A stretch of 30,366 nt of DNA. Origin: Pseudomonadaceae bacterium UBA5811. Its GTDB lineage: Bacteria > Pseudomonadota > Gammaproteobacteria > Pseudomonadales > Pseudomonadaceae. The translations under genes were made by a program, and so were the position numbers. Shown piece by piece: positions 22,849-30,366 of this stretch. The first letter of the stretch is position 1. Each line of letters starts with the position of its first letter. Location: positions 1 through 30,366 of the forward strand of contig DIDB01000224.1 of assembly GCA_002417905.1 (NCBI GenBank), written 5' to 3'. The notes under the pieces are model-generated. The model had not been told where the DNA came from and did not search any database. It worked only from the letters and a program-made list of their open reading frames with translations.

Positions 22849-23670
22849 TCAGGCGTTACAGGTGTTTGCCCGTTCAGCCAGGGTTTGCTCCACCAGTTGC
22901 AGGTCGCTCAGGGTATCCACATCTACAGCGGCCTCGGCAAAGGGCAGAATGACTGCTCCAATCTTCAGGCCCAGTCGGCGGGAAAGCTGCTGCAGGGCCT
23001 GCTCCAGCGTCAGGGTGCCACAGGCATAACGAAGCAGGGCTGCCCAGCCTAGCGCTCCGGCGATAACCCGCCACGGGCGTTTTCTCTGCTGTTCGACGCT
23101 GACCCAGAAATTGGCCAGTTGCCGGCCTCGCCCGGTGGCAAACAGGAAAAGATTGCAGCCGCAGAACGGGCCATCCTTGAGCCGGATGGCGGTCCGGCGT
23201 GTTCCCGGAAAGCGGGTCATCACCGTATCCAGCCGGGCTACGCCAACAATAAAGTCACAATCCTGCTGCAATCCCCCGCGGATAAAGCAATCCAGAATTT
23301 CTGTTCCCAGCAGGGCATGATCAGCGGTTGTCAGTAGCACAGGCTGCCGGCTCTGATCTGCTGCCAGGGCTATGGCGGCACTGGCACTGGGGGAGCGGGC
23401 ATTGGCCAGCCAGTGCAGCTGGCCTGCTTCAAGCTGTTGATCGATCTGCGGTACGCCGCGCAGCAATGCACGGTCCGGACCCGCCAGCGTGATGGACTGG
23501 ATGAGTGGGGTCGCTTGCAGGGCTTTTATCACCCGGCAGAGCATGGGCGTCCCGGCCAGAGGTGCAAGGGCCTTGCAGGGTGTTCCTTTGGCTTGGGCGA
23601 TAACGTCGTCCGGTTTCCGGTCTGCAGCCAGAACAATGGCATTGCAGGATGGCTCAGATATCTTTTTCAT
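22849..23670 (-). CDS. MobA-like nucleotidyltransferase family protein
   Basis: A 273-residue protein of the NTP_transf_3/MobA type. NAIVLAADRKPDDVIAQAKG, then CKALAPLAGTPML, is the nucleotide-binding start, with Asp where the usual LAAG glycine stands. VLLTTADHALL holds the metal-binding Asp, and FCGCNLFLF is like the GGG/N motif of sugar-phosphate nucleotidyltransferases. The C-terminal third is family-specific (ALLRYACGTLTLEQALQQL). The ATG at 23670 overlaps the upstream acyltransferase gene by 17 bases; the longer reading lies wholly in that gene. Co-transcription with the bCerS-like gene suggests a role in ceramide head-group activation. The substrate is unknown. Confidence 0.8.
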   Translation of the reverse strand: MKKISEPSCNAIVLAADRKPDDVIAQAKGTPCKALAPLAGTPMLCRVIKALQATPLIQSITLAGPDRALLRGVPQIDQQLEAGQLHWLANARSPSASAAIALAADQSRQPVLLTTADHALLGTEILDCFIRGGLQQDCDFIVGVARLDTVMTRFPGTRRTAIRLKDGPFCGCNLFLFATGRGRQLANFWVSVEQQRKRPWRVIAGALGWAALLRYACGTLTLEQALQQLSRRLGLKIGAVILPFAEAAVDVDTLSDLQLVEQTLAERANTCNA

Positions 23671-24787
23671 AAATTCGATAGCGCTTATAGGTATGCGTGC
23701 CAATATTTTCCAGGATATTGCGCATCCGGGTATTGGTTTCCAGAATCCATGACATTTCCAGTGCCTCAATGCCGTGGCGGACAAAGGGTGGCTTCAGTGC
23801 TTCAATCAGCAGCAGGGCCAGTACACCCCCCAGACGGCTGTTCTGATAGTGCTGTTTGACTCCCATCAATGGTACCCGGGCAGTTTTGGGCATTTTGACC
23901 TTGAGCTTCCAGAGCAGGCTCAGCCAGCCAAAGGGCAGCAGGCGTCCTTTCAGGGGAGCGATGGCTTCATTGAGGTTGGGCAGGGCGATGATAAAGGCGC
24001 TGGGCTCACCATCGACTTCGGCGATGTACATTAAATCTTTCGGAACCAGAAACTTCAGGTCATTGCCAGTTTTGGTGAATTCGGCTTCGGTGAAAGGAAC
24101 GAATCCCCAGTTGTTGGCCCAGGCGTCATTAAAAATATGGCGCAGGGTGCAGACTTCGTTGGCGAAATCCTTGCGGTTGACGGGGCGGATCCGGACCTTG
24201 TCCCGATAGCGATCCATCATGCGTCGCATGGTGGGGGTAAAATTCAGTTCATCGGTGCGCATCCAGTAGGCGAGCAGGTTAACGGCTGCCCTGTAACCGG
24301 CTTCTTCCAGGCGCCGGGCGTAATAGGGCTGGCCGTGGGCCATCATGAAAACTGGCGGGGTGTCAAAGCCTTCGGTCAGCAGGCCGCTTTCTTCATTGAT
24401 GTTCAGGCTGAACGGGCCGGTAATCCGGTGGGCACCCTGCTGTTTCAGCCATTGCTCGGCCGTTCCGGTCAGGGCGGCGAATACCTCCGGATCATCAATG
24501 GCCTCCAGCATGCCAAAGTGGCCGGTATCCATTCCATGGTGTTGCCGGTGCAGACTGTCAATCTGGGCACTGATCCGCCCGACGGCCTGTTCACCCCGCC
24601 AGGCAATCCAGCCCTGCCATTCAAGATGTTCAAAAACAGGGTTGGCAGGAGAAAGATGCTCTTTGCGTTCAAGATGCAGCGGGTGAACCCAGTTGGGGTC
24701 ATGCTGATAAAGGGGTGCGGGCAGGCGAATAAAGTGGTTGAGATCACCCGGAGTCTGCACAGCCTGGATACGGATTGAACTGGTCAT
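23654..24787 (-). CDS. GNAT-family acyltransferase resembling bacterial ceramide synthase
   Basis: A 377-residue protein of the two-lobed GNAT-type family that I associate with bacterial ceramide synthase (bCerS), which N-acylates 3-ketosphinganine. Family strings are LPAPLYQHDPNWVHPLHLER, FGMLEAIDDPEVFAALTGTA, GPFSLNINEESGLLTEGFDT, and PPVFMMAHGQPYYARRLEEA. The C-terminal lobe ends with ALEMSWILETNTRMRNILE, a typical acyl-donor binding segment. Serine palmitoyltransferase, ACP, acyl-AMP ligase and a CerR-like reductase are encoded divergently 430 bp away, which strongly supports the assignment. Members of this family are often annotated merely as GNAT or as dATP pyrophosphohydrolase. A TTAA box lies 22 bp upstream. 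Confidence 0.75.
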   Translation of the reverse strand: MTSSIRIQAVQTPGDLNHFIRLPAPLYQHDPNWVHPLHLERKEHLSPANPVFEHLEWQGWIAWRGEQAVGRISAQIDSLHRQHHGMDTGHFGMLEAIDDPEVFAALTGTAEQWLKQQGAHRITGPFSLNINEESGLLTEGFDTPPVFMMAHGQPYYARRLEEAGYRAAVNLLAYWMRTDELNFTPTMRRMMDRYRDKVRIRPVNRKDFANEVCTLRHIFNDAWANNWGFVPFTEAEFTKTGNDLKFLVPKDLMYIAEVDGEPSAFIIALPNLNEAIAPLKGRLLPFGWLSLLWKLKVKMPKTARVPLMGVKQHYQNSRLGGVLALLLIEALKPPFVRHGIEALEMSWILETNTRMRNILENIGTHTYKRYRIYEKDI

Positions 24788-25219
24788 TTTGGTCGCTGGA
24801 CTGCCTGTCTTAAGAAAACCTTAAGGATCGTTATTAATCTTGCACGCCGTTGTTCCGAGGCGCCATATTTTTGGCCTTTCAGGATTGAAGCTGCTGTTGG
24901 CAATGGATACAACAGGCGCCGCGAAATTGCAGGCAATGCATGCCGGGGATGTTATGGGTTTAACGGGAAACTTCAACATTGTCGCCGGGAAAGTTTCCGG
25001 GGCCATCCGGCAGATTGCATACGGGGCATTGTGGGGATATCTGTCCACCCTGGCCGGAGCTCCCGCTCAGGTTTTATGAGAACAGTACTGCATTTTTTGC
25101 TATTGTGTTCCACCGGATGAAAAACACTGTTTTCGTCGCTCTCAATCAGGCTGCTTCAGTTTATGCTGGTGGTAGCGCGAAGCTATCTGCTGCTTTATGG
25201 CTGAAGTAGGACCGAAAAT
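24788..25219. other. Divergent regulatory region of the sphingolipid genes
   Basis: A 432-bp non-coding stretch between the bCerS-like gene and the acyl-AMP ligase gene. It contains TTAA box 2 and a -10-like TATTAA near the left end. If transcription starts there, the acyl-AMP ligase mRNA would have a leader of about 370 nt. Short open frames in it have no ribosome binding sites. I see no tRNA or recognisable riboswitch. Confidence 0.45.
24809..24825. promoter_or_regulatory. TTAA direct-repeat box 2 (PmrA/QseB-like)
   Basis: CTTAAG-AAAAC-CTTAAG is an exact YTTAAK-N5-YTTAAK site. Its 15-bp core TTAAGAAAACCTTAA differs from box 1 at only two central positions. It lies between the bCerS-like gene (22 bp away, minus strand) and a plus-strand -10-like TATTAA at 24832-24837, seven bases away, so it could control either or both divergent operons. 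Confidence 0.6.
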
Positions 25220-26971
25220 ATGGCCGAACTCTACATGTCCGCTACGCTTACCCAAAATTTCCTGCCTCAGCGTCTTGCCGATTTTCCGACCATCACTGAA
25301 GCCCTTGATTATGCGGCGCTGGGTGGTACGGGGATGAACTTCTATGATGGTCGCTGCCGCCTGACTGCAGTGCTGCAGTATGCTGCACTGAAGCGGAAAG
25401 CGCAGGCTGTAGCCCAGCGCCTGCTGGGGCTCGGGCTGCCAGCAGGAAGCCGGGTAGCACTGATTGCGGATACTGATCCGGCTTTTATGGAGGTGTTTTT
25501 TGGCTGTATGTATGCCGGACTGCTGCCGGTCTCACTGCCGGTACCTTCCAGCTTGGGTGCCCATGATTCTTATGTAAAGAAACTGGCCAGCTTCTTTACC
25601 AGCTGTGGTGCAAAGGCGGTCTTTGGTCCTAAAGAACTGGTACCTTTTGCCCTTGAGGCGGCTGAAGATTTCGAAATTGCTTTTATTGGTTCGGTCCGGG
25701 AGTTTGCTGAGCAGGTTGCCCTGCCGGAGCCAGCCATTCCGCTGCCGCAGGTCCTGCCGGATGATGTGGCCTATCTGCAATACACCTCAGGCAGCACCCG
25801 TTTTCCCCGTGGCGTAACCATTACACACCGGGCTGCCATGGCCAACCTGCAGGGCATGCTGCGGGATGGTCTGGGGATTGGTCCACGGGACCGTTGTGTA
25901 TCCTGGCTGCCGTTTTACCACGATATGGGGCTGGTGGGATTTGTGCTGGCGCCCATGACCTCGCAGATGTCGGTGGACTACCTGCGTACCCAGGATTTTG
26001 CCATGCGTCCCAGGCAGTGGCTGAACCTGATCAGCATGAACCGTGGAACGGTAGCCTTTGCGCCTCCTTTTGGTTACGACATTTGTGCCCGGCGCCTGCG
26101 GGAAGGGGAAGCGGGCCGTTTTGACCTCTCTTCATGGCGGGTGGCAGGTATTGGTGCCGAGCCGATCCGCAGTGAAGTGCTGGAAAAGTTTGCTGAACAG
26201 TTTGCGAGTTCCGGTTTTGACCGGCGGGCTTTTATTCCCTGTTATGGTCTGGCGGAAAGTACCCTTGGGGTGTGTTTCAGCCGGCGGGGCTCCGGAGTGC
26301 AGATTGACCGGATCCGCCGCTGGGATCTGGAGCACGCTTCCCAGGCTGTGCCAGCAACTGGAGAGGAAGCTGATACTACGGCATTTGTCAACTGTGGCCC
26401 TGTGCTGCCTGGACATCAGCTGGAAATTCGTGGAGATGATGGTTGTGTACTGGGCGAGCGGCAGATCGGCCGTATCCTGCTGAAAGGACCCAGCCTGATG
26501 TCTGGTTATTTTCACGATGAAGACTCGACCTCGGCCGTCCTGGCAGGAGGCTGGCTGGATACCGGTGATCTGGGTTACCTGCATGATGGCGAGCTGTTTA
26601 TCACTGGTCGCCGCAAGGATCTGCTGATTGTTCGTGGGCGCAATATCTGGCCACAGGATATTGAGTATCTGGCCGAGTCCCAGCCGGAGATCCGGCCGGG
26701 GGATGTGATTGCCTTTCTGGTAGCCAATGGTGAGGAGCCGGAAGTGATTGTCCAGGTGCAGTGCCGGATCAGTGATATGGAGCAGCGGGAGCGGCTGGTC
26801 AGCTCGCTGACCCGGCTGATCAATGGAGAATTTGGCCTGAGTGCCCGGGTTGATCTGGTCCCGCCCCATTCGCTACCCCGTACCTCGTCCGGCAAGCCAT
26901 CCCGCGCAGAGGCCCGCAAGCGTTTTCTGCAGGGGCGGTCCGGTTTTGGCCTGTCCCTGGCTGCTGGCTAG
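25220..26971 (+). CDS. Fatty acyl-AMP ligase (acyl-ACP synthetase) of the sphingolipid cluster
   Basis: A 583-residue adenylate-forming enzyme of the FAAL type. The ATP-binding P-loop is LQYTSGSTRFPRGVTITH (about residues 188-205). WLPFYHDMGLVGFVLAPM and PCYGLAESTLGVCFSRRG are characteristic FAAL motifs (YGLAEST in place of YGxTE), GWLDTGDLGYL carries the conserved Asp, and LPRTSSGKPSRAEARKRFL contains the C-terminal catalytic Lys. FAALs activate a fatty acid as acyl-AMP and pass it to an ACP. The ACP two genes downstream is the obvious acceptor. Caulobacter sphingolipid loci contain an equivalent acyl-ACP synthetase. An alternative start lies five codons downstream. A GTG-started reductase follows after six bases. 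Confidence 0.9.
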   Translation: MAELYMSATLTQNFLPQRLADFPTITEALDYAALGGTGMNFYDGRCRLTAVLQYAALKRKAQAVAQRLLGLGLPAGSRVALIADTDPAFMEVFFGCMYAGLLPVSLPVPSSLGAHDSYVKKLASFFTSCGAKAVFGPKELVPFALEAAEDFEIAFIGSVREFAEQVALPEPAIPLPQVLPDDVAYLQYTSGSTRFPRGVTITHRAAMANLQGMLRDGLGIGPRDRCVSWLPFYHDMGLVGFVLAPMTSQMSVDYLRTQDFAMRPRQWLNLISMNRGTVAFAPPFGYDICARRLREGEAGRFDLSSWRVAGIGAEPIRSEVLEKFAEQFASSGFDRRAFIPCYGLAESTLGVCFSRRGSGVQIDRIRRWDLEHASQAVPATGEEADTTAFVNCGPVLPGHQLEIRGDDGCVLGERQIGRILLKGPSLMSGYFHDEDSTSAVLAGGWLDTGDLGYLHDGELFITGRRKDLLIVRGRNIWPQDIEYLAESQPEIRPGDVIAFLVANGEEPEVIVQVQCRISDMEQRERLVSSLTRLINGEFGLSARVDLVPPHSLPRTSSGKPSRAEARKRFLQGRSGFGLSLAAG

Positions 26972-26977
26972 TCTGCG

Positions 26978-27889
26978 GTGAGTAAAGTTGTTGCCCTTAC
27001 CGGGGCGACCGGGTTTATCGGTGGCTATCTGTTGCAGCGCCTGACTTCATCCGGTGTCCGGGTGCGTGCGCTCAGTCGCCGGCAGTCTGGCATTGTGACG
27101 GGTGTAGAATGGGTGCAGGGCACTCTGGATGACCCGGTTGCCCTGGAGCAGCTGGTGGCCGGAGCTGGCCGGGTCATTCATTGTGCGGGGGCCGTACGGG
27201 GAGCTTCGGCTGCCTATTTTGAGCAGATCAATACCGGAGGCTCTCTCCGCTTGCTGCAGGCTGTCCAGCAGGCTGGCTGCTGTACGGGGTTGCTGCTGGT
27301 TTCTTCACTGGCTGCCCGGCACCCACAGCTTTCCTGGTATGCAGCATCCAAGCGCCATGCCGAAGACCAGGTTATTGCCACAGCCCGGGGCCTGCCCGTG
27401 ACGGTTTTCCGGCCGACTGCTGTCTATGGGCCGGGTGACCGGGAGCTGCATCCGGTCTTTTCGCTGCTGATGAAGGGCTGGCTGCCCGTGGTAGGGCCTG
27501 AAGAGTCGCACCTTTCCTTTTTGCATGTGGATGATCTGACCGGGGCCATGCTCGGCTGGCTGGATGCGCCTGCGGGGCTTTCCGGGATTTATGAGCTGCA
27601 TGACGGACGGATCGAGGGCTACTCCTGGCGGTTGCTGGCCTCGCTGGCCGAGGGCCTTACCGGACGGCCAGTAAGGCTGCTGCGGATTCCGGCCGCTCTG
27701 CTGGAGCAGCTTGCCCGGCTGAATACCCTGATAGCCCGGCTGAGTGGATATGCCCCGATGTTGACCTCAGCCAAGCTTAATGAGCTGAGACATACCGACT
27801 GGTCATGTAATAATAAGCCGCTTGAAGAAGCCCTGGGCTGGAAACCGGCGATATTGCTTGAGCAGGCCCTGGCCGAAAAGTCCTTTTAA
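26978..27889 (+). CDS. NAD(P)-dependent epimerase/dehydratase-family reductase (CerR-like)
   Basis: A 303-residue extended short-chain dehydrogenase. The N-terminal GATGFIGG at 9-16 binds NAD(P). Catalytic Tyr121 and Lys125 are in YAASK, with the Ser in VSSLA about a dozen residues before. FRPTAVYGPGDRE is the usual substrate-loop motif. In Caulobacter the gene beside serine palmitoyltransferase encodes CerR, a reductase of this family that reduces the 3-keto group of the ceramide precursor. Placement between acyl-AMP ligase and ACP genes makes the same role likely here. The start is GTG at 26978, six bases after the preceding stop. It could act on another sugar- or keto-lipid substrate. Confidence 0.82.
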   Translation: MSKVVALTGATGFIGGYLLQRLTSSGVRVRALSRRQSGIVTGVEWVQGTLDDPVALEQLVAGAGRVIHCAGAVRGASAAYFEQINTGGSLRLLQAVQQAGCCTGLLLVSSLAARHPQLSWYAASKRHAEDQVIATARGLPVTVFRPTAVYGPGDRELHPVFSLLMKGWLPVVGPEESHLSFLHVDDLTGAMLGWLDAPAGLSGIYELHDGRIEGYSWRLLASLAEGLTGRPVRLLRIPAALLEQLARLNTLIARLSGYAPMLTSAKLNELRHTDWSCNNKPLEEALGWKPAILLEQALAEKSF

Positions 27890-27939
27890 AATTCTCTGGC
27901 AAAAAGCAGGCCAAAACCTTGAGTCTTAAGGAGTTATTG

Positions 27940-28200
27940 ATGGTGTCTCAAGAAATGATTCTGGAGCGGCTTTTTGTCTATCTGAATAAAACGGTTCCGG
28001 CCTTTGCCCCGGTACCGGCCGATATTGATCTTGTACAGGAACTGGGACTTGATTCGATCAAGGTCATGGACATGCTGATGGAGCTGGAAGACGAGTTTGA
28101 TATTTCCATTCCGCTGAATATCCTCACGGATGTCCGTACTCCGGAGCAGCTGGCCCGGGCGGTCTATTCACTGATGGAGCATGCTGATGGCGCTGTTTGA
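27940..28200 (+). CDS. Acyl carrier protein of the sphingolipid cluster
   Basis: An 86-residue acyl carrier protein. The phosphopantetheine site is Ser39 in LGLDSIKVMDMLMELEDEFD, followed by the acidic helix II and the typical DIS(I)PLNIL...DVRTPEQLA pattern. A strong TAAGGAG at 27927-27933 sets the ATG at 27940 as start; the upstream TTG reading is seven codons longer and has no support. It probably receives fatty acid from the acyl-AMP ligase and presents acyl-ACP to serine palmitoyltransferase. Its stop overlaps the next gene by 14 bases. Confidence 0.93.
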   Translation: MVSQEMILERLFVYLNKTVPAFAPVPADIDLVQELGLDSIKVMDMLMELEDEFDISIPLNILTDVRTPEQLARAVYSLMEHADGAV

Positions 28201-29392
28201 CAAGTTCAGCAGGCTGGCCCAGGAGCGTGCGGCTTTTATCCAGAATGAGCTCAGTCCAATCGGAACGCGCATTGATGAGATCTACTCGCCGACGGAAGGG
28301 CGTATCGGTGACCAGAAAGTCATCCTTGCCGGAACCAACAATTATCTGGGGCTGACGTTTGATCCCGGATGCCTTGAGGCTGCCCGGGAAGCCCTGGCCC
28401 ATGAGGGCACCGGAACCACAGGCTCGCGGATGGCCAATGGTAACTACGGTGGGCACATTGCTCTTGAGCAGGAGCTGGCCAGTTTTTTCGGCCGGCAATC
28501 CGTCATCCTGTTTTCAACCGGTTATCTGGCCAATCTGGGAACCATTGGTACCCTGACGGGGCCGGGTGACATTGTTTTGCTGGATGCGGACTGCCATGCC
28601 AGCATTTATGACGCCTGCAAGCTGAGTGGCGCGCAGATTATCCGCTTCCGCCACAATGATGCCCAGGACCTTGAGCGGCGGATGCTGCGGCTGGGTGAGC
28701 AGGCCAAAGATGCCCTGATCATTGTCGAGGGAATCTACAGCATGCTGGGTGACCATGCTCCCCTGAAAGAAATTGCCGAGGTCAAGCGAAAGGTGGGAGG
28801 CTACCTGCTGGTTGACGAGGCTCATTCTGTCGGGGTGATGGGAGCGCATGGCCGTGGCCTGGCAGAGGCCGTTGGTGTCGAGCAGGATGTGGACATTGTT
28901 CTGGGGACCTTCAGCAAAAGCCTGGGTGCCATAGGTGGTTTTGCTGCCAGCCATCACCCTGAATTCAATCTGCTGCGTTATGCCAGCCGGCCTTATATTT
29001 TCACCGCCTCTCCTTCGCCCTCATCAATTGCATCAGTCCGGGCCGCTCTGGCCATGGTGGTTGCCCATCCCGAGCTGCGCGACCAGCTCTGGGAAAATGC
29101 CCGTCGCCTGTACCGGGGACTGGCTGATCTGGGCTATTGTGTGGGGCCGCAGATCAGTCCGGTTATTCCTGTATTACTGGAGTCTGCCGAGAAAGGCCTG
29201 CATTTCTGGCAGGATCTGGTCCGCCATGGGGTGTATGTGAACCTTGTGCTGCCCCCGGCCACACCGGCGGGCCAGGCACTGATCCGCTGCAGTGTCAGTG
29301 CAGCCCATACCCCGGAGCAGATTGACCAGATTATCGCTGCCTTTGCCCGGCTGGCCGGACAGTCAAAACCCGGAATGGCCTCCAGCGGATAA
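28187..29392 (+). CDS. spt: Serine palmitoyltransferase (alpha-oxoamine synthase)
   Basis: A soluble 401-residue PLP enzyme that condenses serine with an acyl thioester to 3-ketosphinganine, the first step of sphingolipid synthesis. PLP is held by Lys244 in GTFSKSLGAIGG. Asp210 and His213 in LLVDEAHSVGVMG and the stacking His137 in DADCHASIYD are in place. The SPT-type strings GTTGSRMANGNYGGHIALEQ and TASPSPSSIASVRAAL distinguish it from KBL and BioF less than fully, so genomic context (ACP, CerR, bCerS) carries much of the weight. GGAG at 28176 favours the ATG at 28187 over 28181. The ACP and spt genes overlap, so their products are probably made together. Confidence 0.9.
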   Translation: MALFDKFSRLAQERAAFIQNELSPIGTRIDEIYSPTEGRIGDQKVILAGTNNYLGLTFDPGCLEAAREALAHEGTGTTGSRMANGNYGGHIALEQELASFFGRQSVILFSTGYLANLGTIGTLTGPGDIVLLDADCHASIYDACKLSGAQIIRFRHNDAQDLERRMLRLGEQAKDALIIVEGIYSMLGDHAPLKEIAEVKRKVGGYLLVDEAHSVGVMGAHGRGLAEAVGVEQDVDIVLGTFSKSLGAIGGFAASHHPEFNLLRYASRPYIFTASPSPSSIASVRAALAMVVAHPELRDQLWENARRLYRGLADLGYCVGPQISPVIPVLLESAEKGLHFWQDLVRHGVYVNLVLPPATPAGQALIRCSVSAAHTPEQIDQIIAAFARLAGQSKPGMASSG

Positions 29393-29415
29393 CGCTTTTT
29401 CCGGATTCCTCCTGC

Positions 29416-29438
29416 GGGAGAGCTGGCAGGGCTCTCCC
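29416..29438 (+). terminator. Intercistronic hairpin after spt
   Basis: GGGAGAGC and GCTCTCCC form an 8-bp perfect stem with a 7-nt loop between the spt stop and the ABC transporter start. There is no following T-run, so it may attenuate or process the transcript rather than end it. Confidence 0.4.
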
Positions 29439-29461
29439 CGCTGCCTCTCAATGGATCAAGC

Positions 29462-30366
29462 ATGCGTATTCTTTTAGCCTTTGGCCGGGCCTATCCTGCC
29501 CGCACTCTGGTGATGCTGGTTAGCCTGCTGCTGGCAGGAGTTGCTGAGGGCATCGGTCTGAGTACCCTGTTGCCCCTGATGACGGTGGCGACGGGTGATC
29601 AGGCCCACGGCCAGCTTTCGGTCAAGGTGCTGGAAATTTTTGCAGCGCTCGGGATTGAGCCGACGATTGTCACCATGTTGCTGATTATTGTGGCAGGCAT
29701 GACACTCAGCAGTGTGCTGGTGATGCTGGGCAATCATCAGGTCGGTTATGCCGTCGCCCATGTGGCTACGGATCTGCGGATTGAGCTGATCCGGGCACTG
29801 CTGGGAAGCCGCTGGGAGTATTATATCCGGCAGCCCACCGGGGCTCTGGCCAATGCGGTCGCAACCGAAAGTTACCGGGCCTCCAAGGCTTACGAATATG
29901 CGGCCAATGCCCTGTCTTTCCTGATCCAGGCCATGGTGTATGCCATTGTGGCCCTCTGTGTGTCCTGGGAGGCTACCGTGGTTTCGCTGCTGCTGGGCCT
30001 GCTGCTGCTGGGCACATTGCTGCGGCTGATCAAAAGCTCACGCCGGGCCGGCAAGAACCAGACCCGGCTGATGCGGGAGTTGCTGGCCTATCTGACCGAT
30101 ACGCTCAGCTCGGTCAAGCCTCTGAAAGCCATGGCCCGTCATGACATTGCTGATTCGCTGCTGCGCCATCAGGCCCAGGAGCTGAACGAGGCAATGAAGC
30201 GTGAGATCATCAGCCGGGAAGCCCTGCGGGCCATGCAGGAGCCGATGCTGGCTGTTCTGGCGGCAGGCGGCATGTATGTGGCCCTGGTGATCTGGAAGCT
30301 GCCTCTGCCATCGGTCATGGTGCTGATTTTCCTGATTGCCCGGATCCTGGGACAGATGCACAAGGC
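29462..30366 (+). CDS. ABC exporter, N-terminal transmembrane part (cut by window end)
   Basis: The first 301 codons of a type-I ABC exporter subunit. It starts MRILLAFGRAYPARTLVMLV and shows membrane helices around residues 15-40, 73-92, 145-175 and 260-285. The intracellular coupling segment reads LRIELIRALLGSRWEYYIRQ and the loop TDTLSSVKPLKAMARHDIAD is typical of MsbA/peptidase-type half-transporters. No nucleotide-binding domain is reached; it should begin right of the window. Its position directly after spt suggests export or flipping of the sphingolipid or a derivative; this is inference. Confidence 0.82.
   Translation, partial: MRILLAFGRAYPARTLVMLVSLLLAGVAEGIGLSTLLPLMTVATGDQAHGQLSVKVLEIFAALGIEPTIVTMLLIIVAGMTLSSVLVMLGNHQVGYAVAHVATDLRIELIRALLGSRWEYYIRQPTGALANAVATESYRASKAYEYAANALSFLIQAMVYAIVALCVSWEATVVSLLLGLLLLGTLLRLIKSSRRAGKNQTRLMRELLAYLTDTLSSVKPLKAMARHDIADSLLRHQAQELNEAMKREIISREALRAMQEPMLAVLAAGGMYVALVIWKLPLPSVMVLIFLIARILGQMHK

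Noticed and set aside
24840..25079. 79-codon open frame in the divergent region
   Set aside because: It has no ribosome binding site, no family resemblance, and lies in a region best explained as regulatory DNA.
1..30366. CRISPR array, prophage or insertion sequence
   Set aside because: I found no regular repeat-spacer pattern, transposase or phage structural gene on either strand.

Overview
The window looks like chromosomal DNA of a proteobacterium, most likely a gammaproteobacterium. The pncC-recA-recX order, the recA leader with a LexA-like site, and the linked lptF-lptG pair suggest this. The left edge is the end of an integrated conjugative element. I cannot name the organism from the sequence alone.

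Positions 1-1800 hold the end of an integrative conjugative element. It carries the 3' part of trbI (type IV secretion, Tn4371/RP4-type Trb system) and a DUF2274 gene, followed by a strong hairpin. Next, on the minus strand, is a complete tRNA-Leu(UAA) gene interrupted in its anticodon by a 229-nt group I intron of the Azoarcus/cyanobacterial type. About 160 bp further on is a second, different tRNA-Leu(UAA) 5' half that stops just after the anticodon loop. The simplest reading is that the element integrated into the anticodon stem-loop of the host tRNA-Leu(UAA), destroyed it, and supplies an intron-bearing replacement. The first ~110 bases of the window encode a piece of TrbI in inverted orientation.

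Positions 1900-11750 are ordinary chromosome: hemN (minus); a MarC-family membrane protein, pncC, recA and recX (plus); an uncharacterised AAA ATPase, a class I glutamine amidotransferase and a YajD-type HNH protein (minus); a receiver-CheC-like regulator followed by a PAS-GGDEF diguanylate cyclase (plus); and a YjdM/PhnA zinc-ribbon protein (minus).

Positions 12100-30366 are dominated by envelope-lipid genes. A minus-strand run (19071 to 12926) is lptF, lptG, a CDP-alcohol phosphotransferase, a diacylglycerol/ceramide-type lipid kinase, a Tam41-like lipid cytidylyltransferase and an LpxO-like Asp/Asn beta-hydroxylase. A paralogue of the hydroxylase faces it and is broken by an amber codon. 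After a large GT8-like/ELM1 fusion protein comes a second group: a LicC-like cytidylyltransferase, a MobA-like nucleotidyltransferase, a GNAT-type acyltransferase resembling bacterial ceramide synthase (bCerS), a fatty acyl-AMP ligase, a CerR-like short-chain reductase, an acyl carrier protein, serine palmitoyltransferase, and the start of an ABC exporter. Together these can make a ceramide: acyl-ACP charging, serine condensation, N-acylation and ketone reduction. They could then add a phosphorylated head group and move it across the envelope. Two near-identical TTAA direct repeats with 11-bp periodicity (PmrA/QseB-type boxes) lie upstream of the cytidylyltransferase gene and in the divergent region between the bCerS-like gene and the acyl-AMP ligase. 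This suggests the lipid genes are co-regulated with envelope stress.
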